DNA of 64,000 nt from Vampirovibrionales bacterium (lineage in GTDB: Bacteria > Cyanobacteriota > Vampirovibrionia > Vampirovibrionales > Vampirovibrionaceae), in NCBI GenBank assembly GCA_029262635.1, contig JAJCZA010000007.1, positions 1 to 64,000 on the forward strand. Reading direction: 5' to 3'. Below the pieces are notes generated by a model. It was not told the origin of the DNA, did no database searches, and saw only the letters and a list, made by a program, of their open reading frames with translations. This document shows positions 1 through 11,243 of the stretch, piece by piece. Within the stretch, counting starts at the first letter, position 1. Each line of letters begins with the position of its first letter. Position numbers and translations under genes: made by a program.

Positions 1-503
<503 letters not shown>

Positions 504-703
504 ATTTTAAAAGTCTTTGTCTCGCGACAAAAGCTTAAAAACTCCTCAGAGTTTGGCTTTTGCTTCAAATTTAGAATTGAACGAGGTTATAAATGTTCTT
601 TGTGATATTCAGTTTTCAATGTACAGAATGAAGTGTTGTTGTTTCCCTTCTTTTAAACGGTGGCTGTCTCTTGTACAGCGGTTGTTTGATTGAAGGGATG
701 AGT

Positions 704-732
704 ATATTAGCTCAGGGGTTTTGCTCTGTCAA
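704..732 (-). promoter_or_regulatory. Putative rrn operon promoter (-35 TTGACA, 17-nt spacer, -10 TAATAT)
   Basis: Minus strand TTGACA-GAGCAAAACCCCTGAGC-TAATAT, about 200 nt upstream of the 16S 5' end. Confidence 0.6.
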
Positions 733-789
733 CCCATATTTTAAAAGCTTAACGAATCGCAACTAAAAACGTGTATTCCAACAGGCACG

Positions 790-1218
790 CTACCCCCGCT
801 GTTTCATTTGAAAGGCTAACGCATAAAACTTCATTTGCTTAATCATGGCGTGTAATCCGTTGGAGCGTTGCATCGATAAATGTTTACCCATTTCAATTCG
901 CTCAAAGAACTCCGGCACCGTGGCCAAAATGGTTTCCGGTGGTTGCCCGGAGTAGAGTCTCAGCAAAAGTGACACCAAGCCTCGAACGATCATAGCGTCA
1001 CTATCCGCTTGAAAGCAAACTCGACCATCCTCTTTCAATTCTGCTGTCATCCACACCTGAGACTGACATCCCTTAATAAGATTCTCCTCCAGCCGAGCCG
1101 AGTCAGGAAAATCCGGTAAGTTTTTGCCCAGTTGGATAATATGTTTATAACGCACATCCCAGTCGTTCAGGGCTTCAAACTCCTGAACAATCTGGTCTTG
1201 AATCTGTGATGGAGTCAT
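790..1218 (-). CDS. sufE: SufE family Fe-S cluster assembly protein (cysteine desulfuration)
   Basis: Protein has ENLIKGCQSQVW with the SufE active-site Cys region; next to sufS. The ORF extends to 1248, but the MTPSQIQDQI start is more likely. Confidence 0.88.
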   Translation of the reverse strand: MTPSQIQDQIVQEFEALNDWDVRYKHIIQLGKNLPDFPDSARLEENLIKGCQSQVWMTAELKEDGRVCFQADSDAMIVRGLVSLLLRLYSGQPPETILATVPEFFERIEMGKHLSMQRSNGLHAMIKQMKFYALAFQMKQRG

Positions 1219-1328
1219 CATTATTAACATTTGCAATAATCTAGTCAATTTCTTGTATTGAGACCCGTTAATCTAAAAAATAAAGTCTCAATAACTAATA
1301 GTAACTAAAAGATAAAGGATTATACACC

Positions 1329-1637
1329 ATGCCATCAATAATACCTCCCCCAACACTAGAGCTCAATTTCATAAGAGACAACATAAAATCATCAGAGGAC
1401 AATAACAGTATAACCAGAAGTAGAAGTGATACTCTCTGTAGTAGCTTGAATTCAATGGAGCGACAGGATAAGAAGCCCCCTAATATGACAATTTTTCAAC
1501 AAATAGTAAATACTCTACATTCGGCAAATGAGACTTTAGAGGGGCATCAAAGTGCATTACTAGGAGTATATGCTCAGATTAAGAACCTTAATGAAAGGGT
1601 AGAAAGGTTAGAAAATACATTAGACATTCAAGCTTAG
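1329..1637 (+). CDS. Hypothetical protein, predicted C-terminal coiled coil
   Basis: 102-aa ORF between sufE and sufS on the opposite strand; heptad-like NLNERVERLENTL C-terminus. Confidence 0.5.
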   Translation: MPSIIPPPTLELNFIRDNIKSSEDNNSITRSRSDTLCSSLNSMERQDKKPPNMTIFQQIVNTLHSANETLEGHQSALLGVYAQIKNLNERVERLENTLDIQA

Positions 1638-1650
1638 CTAAGCTATCGCC

Positions 1651-2901
1651 TTAACCCATCATGTCAATAACTTTATGCAGACCAGCCACCAAGCGATCAA
1701 TTTCGTCGAAGGTGTTATACATCCCAAACGAGGCTCGGGCCGTAGCGGGGACGTTAAAGCGTTTCATCACCGGTTGGGCACAATGGTGGCCGGTTCGAAT
1801 GGCAATGGCCTCATGATCCAGCAAAGTACCAATATCCAGCGGATGAGCCGCTTCCAATACAAAGGAAATGAGTCCCGCTTTCATGCTGGCGGTACCGATA
1901 ATACTCAGACCCGGCACCGTATTCAACTGTTCGGTAGCATATTTTAAAAGTCGGTGTTCGTGGGCGGCAATGGCACTTAAGCCCACCTCGTTCACGTAAT
2001 CGATAGCGGCCCCCAACCCGACGACTTGAGCGATGGGTGGTGTTCCTGCCTCAAATTTGTAGGGCGGCTGGGTGAAGGTGGTTTTCTCAAACGTTACCGT
2101 CTCGATCATGTCGCCACCCGTCTGGTACGGCACCATGGCCTCTAAATGAGCTTGCTTGGCATACAACACCCCGACACCGGTCGGTCCGTAAATTTTATGA
2201 CCGGAAAAGGCGTAAAAATCGCAATCCAGCGCCTGTACATCCACATTGAGGTGCGGTGCGCCCTGAGCGCCGTCAATAAAGACCACCGCTCCTGTCTGAT
2301 GGGCCAGCTCAATAATCCGTCGGATAGGATTAATAGTGCCTAGAGCATTAGACACATGGTTCACGGCAACCACCCGGGTTTTCGGACTTAAAAGCTTTTC
2401 GTACTCCTCTAAAATAAGCTCACCTCGCTCATTCATGGGAATCACCTTTAGAGTCGCCCCTTTAGCAAGGCATACCTGCTGCCACGGCACAATATTAGCG
2501 TGGTGTTCCATGGCAGAAACAATCACTTCGTCTCCGGCCTGAATAAACGGCTGACCGTAACTATGCGCCACCAAGTTAATGGCCTCGGTGGTGCCCTTGG
2601 TAAACACAATTTCCGACGACTGCGCCGCATTTAAAAAAGCTTTAACCGTTTCCCGCGTCTGGGCAAATGCCTCGGTAGAGCCTTCGCTCAAAGCATAAAC
2701 GCCTCGGCGCACGGTGCCGTACTCCTCACTATAAAACCGATGGATCCGGTCAATGACCGCTTTGGGCTTCTGGGTGGTTGCCCCGTTATCCAGATAGACT
2801 AATGGTTTATCGTAAAACGTTCGCGACAAAACAGGAAAATCCTGCCGAATAGCAGCCAAATCGTATGCTTTGGATTCAGAAGGATTCAGCACATCAGCCA
2901 T
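1651..2901 (-). CDS. sufS: SufS-type cysteine desulfurase
   Basis: Conserved YLDNGATTQKP, DGAQGAPHLNVDVQALDCDFYAFSGHKIYGPTGVGVLY, RTGHHCAQP. Confidence 0.96.
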   Translation of the reverse strand: MADVLNPSESKAYDLAAIRQDFPVLSRTFYDKPLVYLDNGATTQKPKAVIDRIHRFYSEEYGTVRRGVYALSEGSTEAFAQTRETVKAFLNAAQSSEIVFTKGTTEAINLVAHSYGQPFIQAGDEVIVSAMEHHANIVPWQQVCLAKGATLKVIPMNERGELILEEYEKLLSPKTRVVAVNHVSNALGTINPIRRIIELAHQTGAVVFIDGAQGAPHLNVDVQALDCDFYAFSGHKIYGPTGVGVLYAKQAHLEAMVPYQTGGDMIETVTFEKTTFTQPPYKFEAGTPPIAQVVGLGAAIDYVNEVGLSAIAAHEHRLLKYATEQLNTVPGLSIIGTASMKAGLISFVLEAAHPLDIGTLLDHEAIAIRTGHHCAQPVMKRFNVPATARASFGMYNTFDEIDRLVAGLHKVIDMMG

Positions 2902-2928
2902 GGGGTTATGGTTCCTTATTAAAAACGT

Positions 2929-4371
2929 TTAAAAATGAGGCAACTTCACGGAATGGGAGGTCGGGCAAGTTTCACAATGGGCAAAACAGGTCAGGGGGTT
3001 TTTGGTTTGCCCCAGGTTACTCAACACCAACTGATTAACATACGCCTGAATACCCAGCTGAGGAATATTCTGAATCACCTCTTCGGCAAATCCGAACGTT
3101 AAAACACATTGAGCCACCTTGGGATTAAGCCCTCGGCTAATAAGGTAAAACAACTCCTCTTCAGAGAGTTCACCAACCGTCGCCCCATGGGAGCATTTTA
3201 CGTCATCCGCTTCAATCTTAAGTTGAGGCCGAGTGAAGACCTGTGCCTCCTCGGAGAGTAGCAAGTTTTTGTTTAATTGTACAGAATCTGTCTTCTGGGC
3301 GTCTCGATGTACAATAATAGTCCCGTCAAACTCGTTGCAGCTTTCGTCATCCAGAACACCCTTATAAAGTTGATAGCTGTGACACTCGGGCACTCGGTGA
3401 TGGATTTCCGTATGGTTATACGTCTGGCTTTTGCCTTTTAAAACGCTCAGGCCATTTAAAATGCACTCCGCCTTCTCGCCAGCCAATTGTACTATCACGT
3501 TATGCCGAGAGAGGCCGCCATTAAGGGCAATGGTCGAAAGAGCCACCTTGCTTTCAGTGTCCAGATACGCACGGGTCGTCGCAAACGAACCGGAACGCTC
3601 ACCCTCATTCTGCACATAAGTATAATGAATCTCGGCACCGTGTTCCGCCCACAGGTCAAAAACCTGATTGTTCAGGTATTCATGCTGATTCGACTGGCCG
3701 ACATATTGAATAAACAACCGCAATTTAGCGTTGGGTTCCGCAATAAACAGTCCTCGATGATAAGCGGCCTTAGGCGTATCCGAAGTGCCTTCCGTATAGA
3801 ATAGCATCTGTACCGGTGTCTTTAAATGCACACCTTCAGGGACATAGACAAACGGCCCGTTGGTAAAATGAGCCCAATTCAACGCCGCAAAGGCATCCAT
3901 TTCCTTTTCAGCCTCGGAGCCATCGGCACCGATTAGCTCCCAGTAATGCCGAACCCATTTTGGGTTTTCTTCCCAAGCGGTTTTCAAATCACTAATGACA
4001 ACCCCATCCGGCAAATGAGTCGTTACGGAAAAAGAAGGCTGAAAATATCCGTTAATAAAAACCAGGCGAGTCTCTTTGGAGTCCTCAATCAAGTGATTAT
4101 CGATATCCTGAGGTGTTAACGCCCCAGCCACAGTGCCGTCAAAAGGAACATAAGCCGTTGTCTGCACTGAACGCAAATCGATTTGCTTCCACGCTTCATG
4201 GCGCCGATTAGGAAACCCCAAGACGTCAAAACGTTTCAGCCCGGCCTCCCGAAGTTGAGTCAGCCAACCGGGTTCGGAGGTTTGGAAAGCGCCCCCCTGT
4301 TTCAAGCTCTCGGCCAGGCTCGCCTCGTAAGGGGTTTGTGTGTCCATTTTATCTACAAGCTCCACAGTCAT
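2929..4371 (-). CDS. sufD: Fe-S cluster assembly protein SufD
   Basis: SufB/D C-terminal family; HRDAQKTDSVQLNKNLLLSEEAQVFTRPQLKIEADDVKCSHGATVG. The start at 4371 (MTVELVDK) overlaps the sufC stop as TAATG; the ORF track extends upstream to 4416. Confidence 0.93.
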   Translation of the reverse strand: MTVELVDKMDTQTPYEASLAESLKQGGAFQTSEPGWLTQLREAGLKRFDVLGFPNRRHEAWKQIDLRSVQTTAYVPFDGTVAGALTPQDIDNHLIEDSKETRLVFINGYFQPSFSVTTHLPDGVVISDLKTAWEENPKWVRHYWELIGADGSEAEKEMDAFAALNWAHFTNGPFVYVPEGVHLKTPVQMLFYTEGTSDTPKAAYHRGLFIAEPNAKLRLFIQYVGQSNQHEYLNNQVFDLWAEHGAEIHYTYVQNEGERSGSFATTRAYLDTESKVALSTIALNGGLSRHNVIVQLAGEKAECILNGLSVLKGKSQTYNHTEIHHRVPECHSYQLYKGVLDDESCNEFDGTIIVHRDAQKTDSVQLNKNLLLSEEAQVFTRPQLKIEADDVKCSHGATVGELSEEELFYLISRGLNPKVAQCVLTFGFAEEVIQNIPQLGIQAYVNQLVLSNLGQTKNPLTCFAHCETCPTSHSVKLPHF

Positions 4372-5180
4372 TAAGCATCTCCTGAGGTGGAACACAATGC
4401 TTTTTTCGGGTGACAACGATCATCTTGATTACCTTCGGATTCCTCAATCAACCAATCGTACCCTTTTTCTTCCAGTTCCAATGCCAGCTCTTTACCACCA
4501 GTCTTGACGATACGTCCATCCACCATCACGTGGATAATATCCGGTTGAATGTAATTGAGCAGGCGTTGATAGTGGGTAATCACCATCATAGCCTTTTCCG
4601 AGGTCATGAGTTCATTTACACCCCGAGCCACAATACGAAGAGCGTCAATATCCAGCCCGGAGTCCGTTTCATCCAGCAAGCTTAACTTCGGATCCAGCAC
4701 CGCCATCTGCACGATTTCATTCCGTTTTTTCTCGCCCCCAGAAAATCCCGTATTGACCGACCGTTCTAAAAAGTCTGGGTTCAGATCCACAATTTTCGCT
4801 TTTTCCCGCAAGAAAACATCAAACTCTTTTTCAGAAAGTTCCGGCAAGCCTCGATGCCCCTGAAGAGCATTATAGGCCAAGCGTAAAAAGCTGGCGTTGT
4901 TTACGCCGGGGATTTCCACCGGGTATTGGAAGGCCATAAAAATACCTTCCCGAGACCGTTCGTCTGGTTCAAGTACGAGCAAATCCTTTCCTTCAAAAAG
5001 AATTTCACCTTCAGTCACTTTAAAGGCAGGATGACCCGAAATCACCTTGGCTAAGGTGCTCTTCCCAGAGCCGTTGGGGCCCATAATGGCATGAATTTCG
5101 CCCTTATTTATAGTCAGATTCACCCCTTTTAAAATGGGGGTATCACCAACTGAGGCATGCAGGTTTTTGATTTCAATCAC
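4371..5180 (-). CDS. sufC: Fe-S cluster assembly ATPase SufC
   Basis: Walker [10 protein letters not shown], signature [23 protein letters not shown]. Confidence 0.96.
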   Translation of the reverse strand: MIEIKNLHASVGDTPILKGVNLTINKGEIHAIMGPNGSGKSTLAKVISGHPAFKVTEGEILFEGKDLLVLEPDERSREGIFMAFQYPVEIPGVNNASFLRLAYNALQGHRGLPELSEKEFDVFLREKAKIVDLNPDFLERSVNTGFSGGEKKRNEIVQMAVLDPKLSLLDETDSGLDIDALRIVARGVNELMTSEKAMMVITHYQRLLNYIQPDIIHVMVDGRIVKTGGKELALELEEKGYDWLIEESEGNQDDRCHPKKALCSTSGDA

Positions 5181-5216
5181 GTGTACAAATTCTCCGTGGG
5201 TTGGTGTGTCCGGGCA

Positions 5217-6674
5217 TTAGCCGACACTGTTTTCTAATTTTAGGCCGAGAAGCCGCCGGGATTCCTCGGCAAACTCACCGGGCAATTCATTAAAAACTTC
5301 CTTGCAAAAGCCGCCAATAATCATCGAAACGGCTTCTTCCGTATTAACACCTCGCTGCAAAAAGTAAAATAATTGGTCTTCGCTGATTTTCGACGTTGTC
5401 GCCTCATGCTCCACCTGAGCGCTGGGTATCGCCACATCCACATAGGGGAATGTATTGGCATCACACATGTCACCAATCAGCATGGAGTCACACTGGGTAT
5501 AATTTCGGGCGTTTTTAGCTCCTTTTTTAATACTGACCAATCCCCGATAACTGTTGCAGGAACGTCCGGCGGAAATACCTTTGGAAATAATCCGGCTTCG
5601 GGTATTTTTACCCATGTGAATCATCTTGGTTCCCGTATCAGCCTGCTGAAAATGATTGGTCAGGGCAATAGAATAGAACTCACCCACGGAATCATCGCCA
5701 ATAAGCAGGCAACTGGGATACTTCCACGTAATGGCTGAACCGGTTTCTACTTGTGTCCATGAAATCTTGGAACCCTTGCCCAGACACTTCCCTCGCTTGG
5801 TGACAAAGTTATAAATCCCACCTTTTCCGGTTTTTGGATCGCCCGCAAACCAGTTTTGCACTGTCGAGTATTTAATCTCCGCATTATCCATCGCAACCAG
5901 TTCAACGATGGCAGCATGAAGCTGACGGGTATCAAAACTGGGTGCAGTGCAACCTTCCAGATAACTAACGTAGCTGTTGTCTTCGCAAATGACCAGTGTT
6001 CGTTCAAACTGCCCCGTTTCAGCCGTGTTAATCCGAAAATACGTAGACAGCTCCATAGGGCAAACCGTATCCTTCGGTACATACACAAACGTACCATCCG
6101 TAAATACGGCAGAATTCAACGCGGCGTAGAAATTATCCGTCGTCGGTACCACAGAACCCAAATACTGCTTAATCAGCTCGGGGTAGTCTTGAATGGCTTC
6201 AGAGATAGAGCAAAAAATAACCCCATGTTTGGCCAAATCCTTTTTAAACGTGGTCGCAACGGAAACACTGTCAAAAACAGCGTCTACGGCCATGTTCACA
6301 CCTGAAAGCTTTTTCTGTTCCGAAAGGGGAATACCTAATTTTTCAAACGTTTTAAGTAATTCCGGATCCACCTCGTCCAGGCTGTCTTTTTTCTTTTCCG
6401 GTTCCTTTGGCGCTGAGTAGTAGCTAACATCCTGAAAATCAATGGGTGGAAAATCCACATAAGCCCATTCAGGCGGTTCCATCTTTTTCCACAACTCAAA
6501 TGCTTTCAGACGAAATTCAAGCATAAATTCCGGCTCGTTCTTCTTGGCCGAAATCATCCGAATCACATCTTCGTTCAGCCCTTTAGGGATTACCTCGGCT
6601 TCAATGTCACTGACAAAGCCATAACGATACTCTTTCTCATGATAAGGAGTAGGCAGATCGCTTGAGGGGGACAT
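5217..6674 (-). CDS. sufB: Fe-S cluster assembly protein SufB
   Basis: SufB family motifs ([22 protein letters not shown]-like; [20 protein letters not shown]). Confidence 0.96.
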   Translation of the reverse strand: MSPSSDLPTPYHEKEYRYGFVSDIEAEVIPKGLNEDVIRMISAKKNEPEFMLEFRLKAFELWKKMEPPEWAYVDFPPIDFQDVSYYSAPKEPEKKKDSLDEVDPELLKTFEKLGIPLSEQKKLSGVNMAVDAVFDSVSVATTFKKDLAKHGVIFCSISEAIQDYPELIKQYLGSVVPTTDNFYAALNSAVFTDGTFVYVPKDTVCPMELSTYFRINTAETGQFERTLVICEDNSYVSYLEGCTAPSFDTRQLHAAIVELVAMDNAEIKYSTVQNWFAGDPKTGKGGIYNFVTKRGKCLGKGSKISWTQVETGSAITWKYPSCLLIGDDSVGEFYSIALTNHFQQADTGTKMIHMGKNTRSRIISKGISAGRSCNSYRGLVSIKKGAKNARNYTQCDSMLIGDMCDANTFPYVDVAIPSAQVEHEATTSKISEDQLFYFLQRGVNTEEAVSMIIGGFCKEVFNELPGEFAEESRRLLGLKLENSVG

Positions 6675-6748
6675 AAGTTCATGATCCTTTAATTAATAAG
6701 AGGGTTGGAGTGAGGCTGTTTGGCTTAATCTTGTTTTTGTTTTAACCG

Positions 6749-7252
6749 CTATGAGAAATGCACATCCCGATGGTCACATCCATCGCAACAATTGCTTTCT
6801 GGCTCATTGTCCAGACACGGTTCGCAGAACTGCGCCAGATCGTTCATGCGTTGGTCAATATCATGCTTAAAACGCTGAAGCGAAACAAGCTTGTTTTTCA
6901 CCAGCGCTTGCTGGGTTTTTAAGGCCTTCTGAGTACCAACAACTCGTTCCGACTTCGGTATTACGAGATTTCCGTTGTCCTCACCCAACATCTGAAGGAT
7001 TTCATCTAACGAATAATTTAACGCCTGTAACGCTAAAATAGCACTAACCCGCTTGAAAGACCGCTGATTATAGAGACGGTACTTCCCTGAGGTTCGCTTT
7101 ACAGGACGAATCAAACCCATTTCTTCATAATACCGAAGTGCCCGAACAGTCACACCACAGGCTTTTGCCAGAGCGCCAATCGTAAAATCTTTTTGTTTCT
7201 CGACCACTGAAGGCAACGAATTCGTCAGTACAGACATTGATAGGAAAGCCAT
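6749..7252 (-). CDS. MerR-family transcriptional regulator with C-terminal Cys cluster (putative suf regulator)
   Basis: MerR HTH: FTIGALAKACGVTVRALRYYEEMGLIRPVKRTSGKYRLY; C-terminus CEPCLDNEPESNCCDGC; directly upstream of sufB on the same strand. Confidence 0.88.
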   Translation of the reverse strand: MAFLSMSVLTNSLPSVVEKQKDFTIGALAKACGVTVRALRYYEEMGLIRPVKRTSGKYRLYNQRSFKRVSAILALQALNYSLDEILQMLGEDNGNLVIPKSERVVGTQKALKTQQALVKNKLVSLQRFKHDIDQRMNDLAQFCEPCLDNEPESNCCDGCDHRDVHFS

Positions 7253-7494
7253 CCGTTTTTATGTTGACACACTATTTTACTTATTTCTCGTTTCAAAAAA
7301 GGAAGGGAAGCTTGATCCGCTCCTTTCGATTCCGCACTCAGGTTAACCCACCCTAACGTATGCGTCAAGGTTTAGACTTTTTATGTTTCTAACCAGTACA
7401 GATAGACTATTGTGGTAGGACGGGCTTCAAGGGTTATAGTGAAAAAACAGACGCCCTTCTTACTCCTTTTTTTATAGAAACACCTGATTACGCT

Positions 7495-10140
7495 ATGCCC
7501 AACAAAGCATTCTGCAAGCTTAAACCTCAATCATCGACCCAGCTCTCACAAGCCTGGCAAGTCGGCGTTATTGCCCTTTGCCTGCTCCCCTTAATTCTTA
7601 AAAAGGGCTTTTATGTTGACTTCTCTTTTGGGAACAGCAATTATCTCCATACCATGCTGGAGTGGAGCGCTTTTTGTATCTCTCTTTTCATTGGCGTATT
7701 CGGTATTATCCACTACAAGTTAAAGCACGATAAGGTCATTCCCCTTATCAGCGTTGCACTCATCTGCGCCGGTATCATGGACGCCTTTCACATTTTGAGT
7801 GAAAGCCACATCATTCCTTCGTTTCATGAGCTGAACACTTTCAGCGACCGACTCCCCAAAACCTGGCCTTTATTTCGTTCGTTTCATGCCTTTATCCTGA
7901 TTGGTGGCGCTTGGACTATCTTGCTCTGTGATGAATCCTCTCCACAACAGCTGAAAAAAGTTCATCCCATTATTAAAGTTTGTTTCTATCTAATGGGGCT
8001 TTTCTCTCTTGTGGGCATTTTGTATCTCTTATTAAAAGAAGACAATTTCGGGTCTTTTGTTCAATCCATACCTCTGCTTTTTAATCTATTCCCTATGGTG
8101 CTTATCCTTACCCTAGGTTGGTTTACGTTTGACCGGCTCTATAAAAAACACCCCAGTATCTTCTCTCATGCTCTTTTACTCAGTATTATCCCTTTTACCA
8201 TTGCGGAAACCGCCATGATTTTTGGATCCAACAAACCCTTTGATCATTATTTTAACGTCGCTCACTACCTGAAAGTCATTGAATATATTCTTCCTCTCCT
8301 TGGCGTCTGTTTCGCCTATATTCAAACCCACCAGCAAAGTGAATGGACTTACCAACAGCTTCAGGAGACTCATGATCAACTCATGATTGAAGTAAAAGAA
8401 CGGGAGCTGGCGGAACAACAGGCCCGTCGTTCCGCGCTTTTAGCCGTCCTTGTTAACGAAGTGTCTGAAGTCTCCTCCCGCTCTCAGTCGTTTGATGACG
8501 CTCTCGCTTTCTGTATCGAAAAAACCTGCCAGACGATTGGCTGGCCCGTTGGCCATGTCTATTTTCTACCGGACAAAGAGCCTAAACTACTGGAGCCTTC
8601 CAACATCTGGTATATTGAAAATGAAGAGTCTTTTAAAACATTTAAAGACATCACAATGAGCTCTAAATACCCTCCTGGAAATGGGTTACCCGGACGTATT
8701 ATTTCATCAGGAAAGCCAGCCTGGATTGTTGATGTGATACAAGACGATAATTTTCTTAGGGGTAAAAGAGTAGAGAACTTAGGTGTTCAAGGCGCTTTTG
8801 GCTTTCCCATCAAGCTCAACAACAAAACCGTCGCGGTTCTTGAATTCTTTTCCTTTCAATCCCTTGAACCGGATCAGGAGATTCTTGACGTTGCTGAGAC
8901 CTTGGGCGAACAACTCAGTAATGTGCTGGAACGACAGCAAACGCAAGAATCACTTAAAATCGCAAAAGAAGCCGCTGAATCCTCTGTTAAAGCCAAAAGT
9001 GAGTTCCTCGCCAAAATGAGTCATGAAATTCGCACCCCCATGAACGGTATCTTAGGATTAACCGAACTCACCTTGGAAAGTGAGCTGAGCGAAGAAAACC
9101 GGGATAACCTTAAAATGGTCCATCACTCAGCCGAATCTCTGATGGAAATTATTAATGACATTCTTGATTTTTCAAAAATTGAGGCTGGAAAATTGGAGTT
9201 TGAACAAATCCCGTTCAATCTCCGCAACGTTCTCAACGAACTCATACATATTATGAAAATTAAAGCCGACGAAAAAAAACTGGAACTGTCCCTAAGTATT
9301 GTCCCGGAAACCCCTTCGGTTGTGGTTGGCGATCCGACCCGTGTTCGGCAAATTTTGGTAAATTTAATTAATAATGCCATCAAATTCACGCCATCAGGCT
9401 ATATCAAGGTTTGTGTCGCCCCCGCCTATCAACACATCGGAACCGCTGAACTTCAATTCTCCGTTACAGATACAGGGATTGGCATCCCACAAAGCTCTCA
9501 AGATAAAATCTTTGACTCCTTCACCCAAGCCGAAGCCTCCACTGAACGGAAATACGCAGGGACAGGACTTGGGCTGGCCATTAGTAAGGATTTGGTAAAA
9601 CGGATGAATGGTGAAATTAATGTACACAGCAAACTCGGTAAAGGAACCACATTTTCCTTTACCGCCCAATTTGGCATTCCTAACGAAGACGAGCTGAATG
9701 CCCAAGTCAATAAACCCACTCAATTGCCCAACGACTTAACACCTTCTCAAAAACAGGCCAGTATTCTTTTGGCGGAAGATAATCGGATCAACCAGAAAGT
9801 CGCCCTCCAAACCCTAGAGAAGCAGGGTTACCAGGTTACCATTGCCAACAATGGCGAAGAAGTTTTGGAATGGCTGGAAAAAAGAACATTTTCTTTGATT
9901 CTAATGGACTGCCAGATGCCAAAAATGGATGGCTACGAAGCCACCCGGCATATCCGAGAGCAGGAAAGGATCACCGGCAAACATATTCCCATTATCGCCC
10001 TAACCGCAAACGCAATGAAAGGAGCCAGGGAAGAGAGTCTTGCCCATGGCATGGACGGCTATATCGCCAAGCCTTTCGATAAGCAAAAGCTATTCCATTT
10101 GATCAATTCATTCCTCTCCGGCTCCCATAATGGCCTGTAA
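7495..10140 (+). CDS. Hybrid sensor histidine kinase (membrane MASE3-like sensor, GAF, HisKA, HATPase, receiver)
   Basis: Multiple N-terminal TM segments; MSHEIRTPMNGILGL H-box; GTGLGLAISKDLVKRM; receiver LLAEDNRINQKV...LILMDCQMPKMDGYEATR. Confidence 0.93.
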   Translation: MPNKAFCKLKPQSSTQLSQAWQVGVIALCLLPLILKKGFYVDFSFGNSNYLHTMLEWSAFCISLFIGVFGIIHYKLKHDKVIPLISVALICAGIMDAFHILSESHIIPSFHELNTFSDRLPKTWPLFRSFHAFILIGGAWTILLCDESSPQQLKKVHPIIKVCFYLMGLFSLVGILYLLLKEDNFGSFVQSIPLLFNLFPMVLILTLGWFTFDRLYKKHPSIFSHALLLSIIPFTIAETAMIFGSNKPFDHYFNVAHYLKVIEYILPLLGVCFAYIQTHQQSEWTYQQLQETHDQLMIEVKERELAEQQARRSALLAVLVNEVSEVSSRSQSFDDALAFCIEKTCQTIGWPVGHVYFLPDKEPKLLEPSNIWYIENEESFKTFKDITMSSKYPPGNGLPGRIISSGKPAWIVDVIQDDNFLRGKRVENLGVQGAFGFPIKLNNKTVAVLEFFSFQSLEPDQEILDVAETLGEQLSNVLERQQTQESLKIAKEAAESSVKAKSEFLAKMSHEIRTPMNGILGLTELTLESELSEENRDNLKMVHHSAESLMEIINDILDFSKIEAGKLEFEQIPFNLRNVLNELIHIMKIKADEKKLELSLSIVPETPSVVVGDPTRVRQILVNLINNAIKFTPSGYIKVCVAPAYQHIGTAELQFSVTDTGIGIPQSSQDKIFDSFTQAEASTERKYAGTGLGLAISKDLVKRMNGEINVHSKLGKGTTFSFTAQFGIPNEDELNAQVNKPTQLPNDLTPSQKQASILLAEDNRINQKVALQTLEKQGYQVTIANNGEEVLEWLEKRTFSLILMDCQMPKMDGYEATRHIREQERITGKHIPIIALTANAMKGAREESLAHGMDGYIAKPFDKQKLFHLINSFLSGSHNGL

Positions 10141-10343
10141 GGATTTGCTAGCCTGCTTTTCATGTTAAAAGTAAAGGGGGGAATTTCTATTTATTAGCCT
10201 GCAAACGCCCTTATATGTAGTTCTAACGAATGACATTCTGTTTACAGAGCATCATATTTCTGTCATTTCCCTTCAGTTTTCCCTTTAGCCTACCGACATG
10301 TCTAGTAATCGTTATTTACGGCTTTTTATGGGAGACGAACAGG

Positions 10344-11210
10344 ATGTTCGACAATCTATTTAACTTGTTCGAGGAAGATAACAATCCAAACCCTCATAAC
10401 ATTCACGAAAAATTCTGGGAATTGGGTGAGGAACTGGAATACCTGATGGAACAGGTGGCTGACGTCTGTGAAGCAAACCCAAAAGGTGACCTCTACTCAG
10501 CGATGGAACCCTTTTATCGTGCGTTAACTCGCGCGATTGTTATTGTTCCCGGAATAGGCGCTCAGCAGGATTCAGATGCTTGCCATCTGGCTACCCTTAT
10601 TCGAGATGATGGCAGTGTGGGTATTCCCGTTTTTACAAGTGAAGCCTCAATGAGTATCTGGATCAACCAGCCCAGTGAATATTTTGCCGTCCCTTTCCGT
10701 GTCATTTGTGCAAAAGCATTAGAGCAAGGGCTTGATTTCATTGTTATTAACGATTCAGGACCCGCTCGTGGGGAAATTACGTCGTACGAAATGTCCTACC
10801 TGGCTGAAGGGTTACTTCCCCCTTGCGCTTCAGGGAATCAGAGTCCTGAGCTTCTGCTGGATGAAGCTTCGGAAATATCCGTAGGCATTCCAATCCTACC
10901 GCCCTCCCCTATGCTCCTGGAACGTATAACCGGATGCTTTAACCAGAACAAACAGTTTATTGAGTGGGCTTATCTCTTTCAGATTTCAATTTCCAATGGG
11001 CCTCCCCACTTGGCGGTTGGCGTTCGAATGAGCGAGGGGCAGGAAGCTTGCTGGGAAAACAATTTGTTGCTTGATACCATGGCCATTTCTCGTGAAGTAC
11101 TCGAACAAAACGAATATATTGATTTCTTCCTGCTTAACGAAGCGCAAGAGCTGGAAGACTCCTTGCAGGGGTTTACCCAACCATTTTACGTAAGCCAAAA
11201 AGCGAGTTAG
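10344..11210 (+). CDS. SseB-like domain protein
   Basis: PFYRALTRAIVIVPG...GIPVFTSEASMSIW resembles the SseB N-terminal domain. Likely start MFDNLFNLFEED at 10344; the ORF is open from 10230. Confidence 0.6.
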   Translation: MFDNLFNLFEEDNNPNPHNIHEKFWELGEELEYLMEQVADVCEANPKGDLYSAMEPFYRALTRAIVIVPGIGAQQDSDACHLATLIRDDGSVGIPVFTSEASMSIWINQPSEYFAVPFRVICAKALEQGLDFIVINDSGPARGEITSYEMSYLAEGLLPPCASGNQSPELLLDEASEISVGIPILPPSPMLLERITGCFNQNKQFIEWAYLFQISISNGPPHLAVGVRMSEGQEACWENNLLLDTMAISREVLEQNEYIDFFLLNEAQELEDSLQGFTQPFYVSQKAS

Positions 11211-11243
11211 AGAAACAAGGGTTCACCTTTTTCAAAGGGCTCA

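Noticed and set aside
5856-6305. 149-aa plus-strand ORF antisense to sufB
   Set aside because: Shadow ORF over a strongly conserved gene.
7330-7400. GGTTAACC-centred sequence considered as a SoxR-like operator for the MerR gene
   Set aside because: Palindrome extends only 8 bp and promoter spacing is ambiguous; too weak to call.
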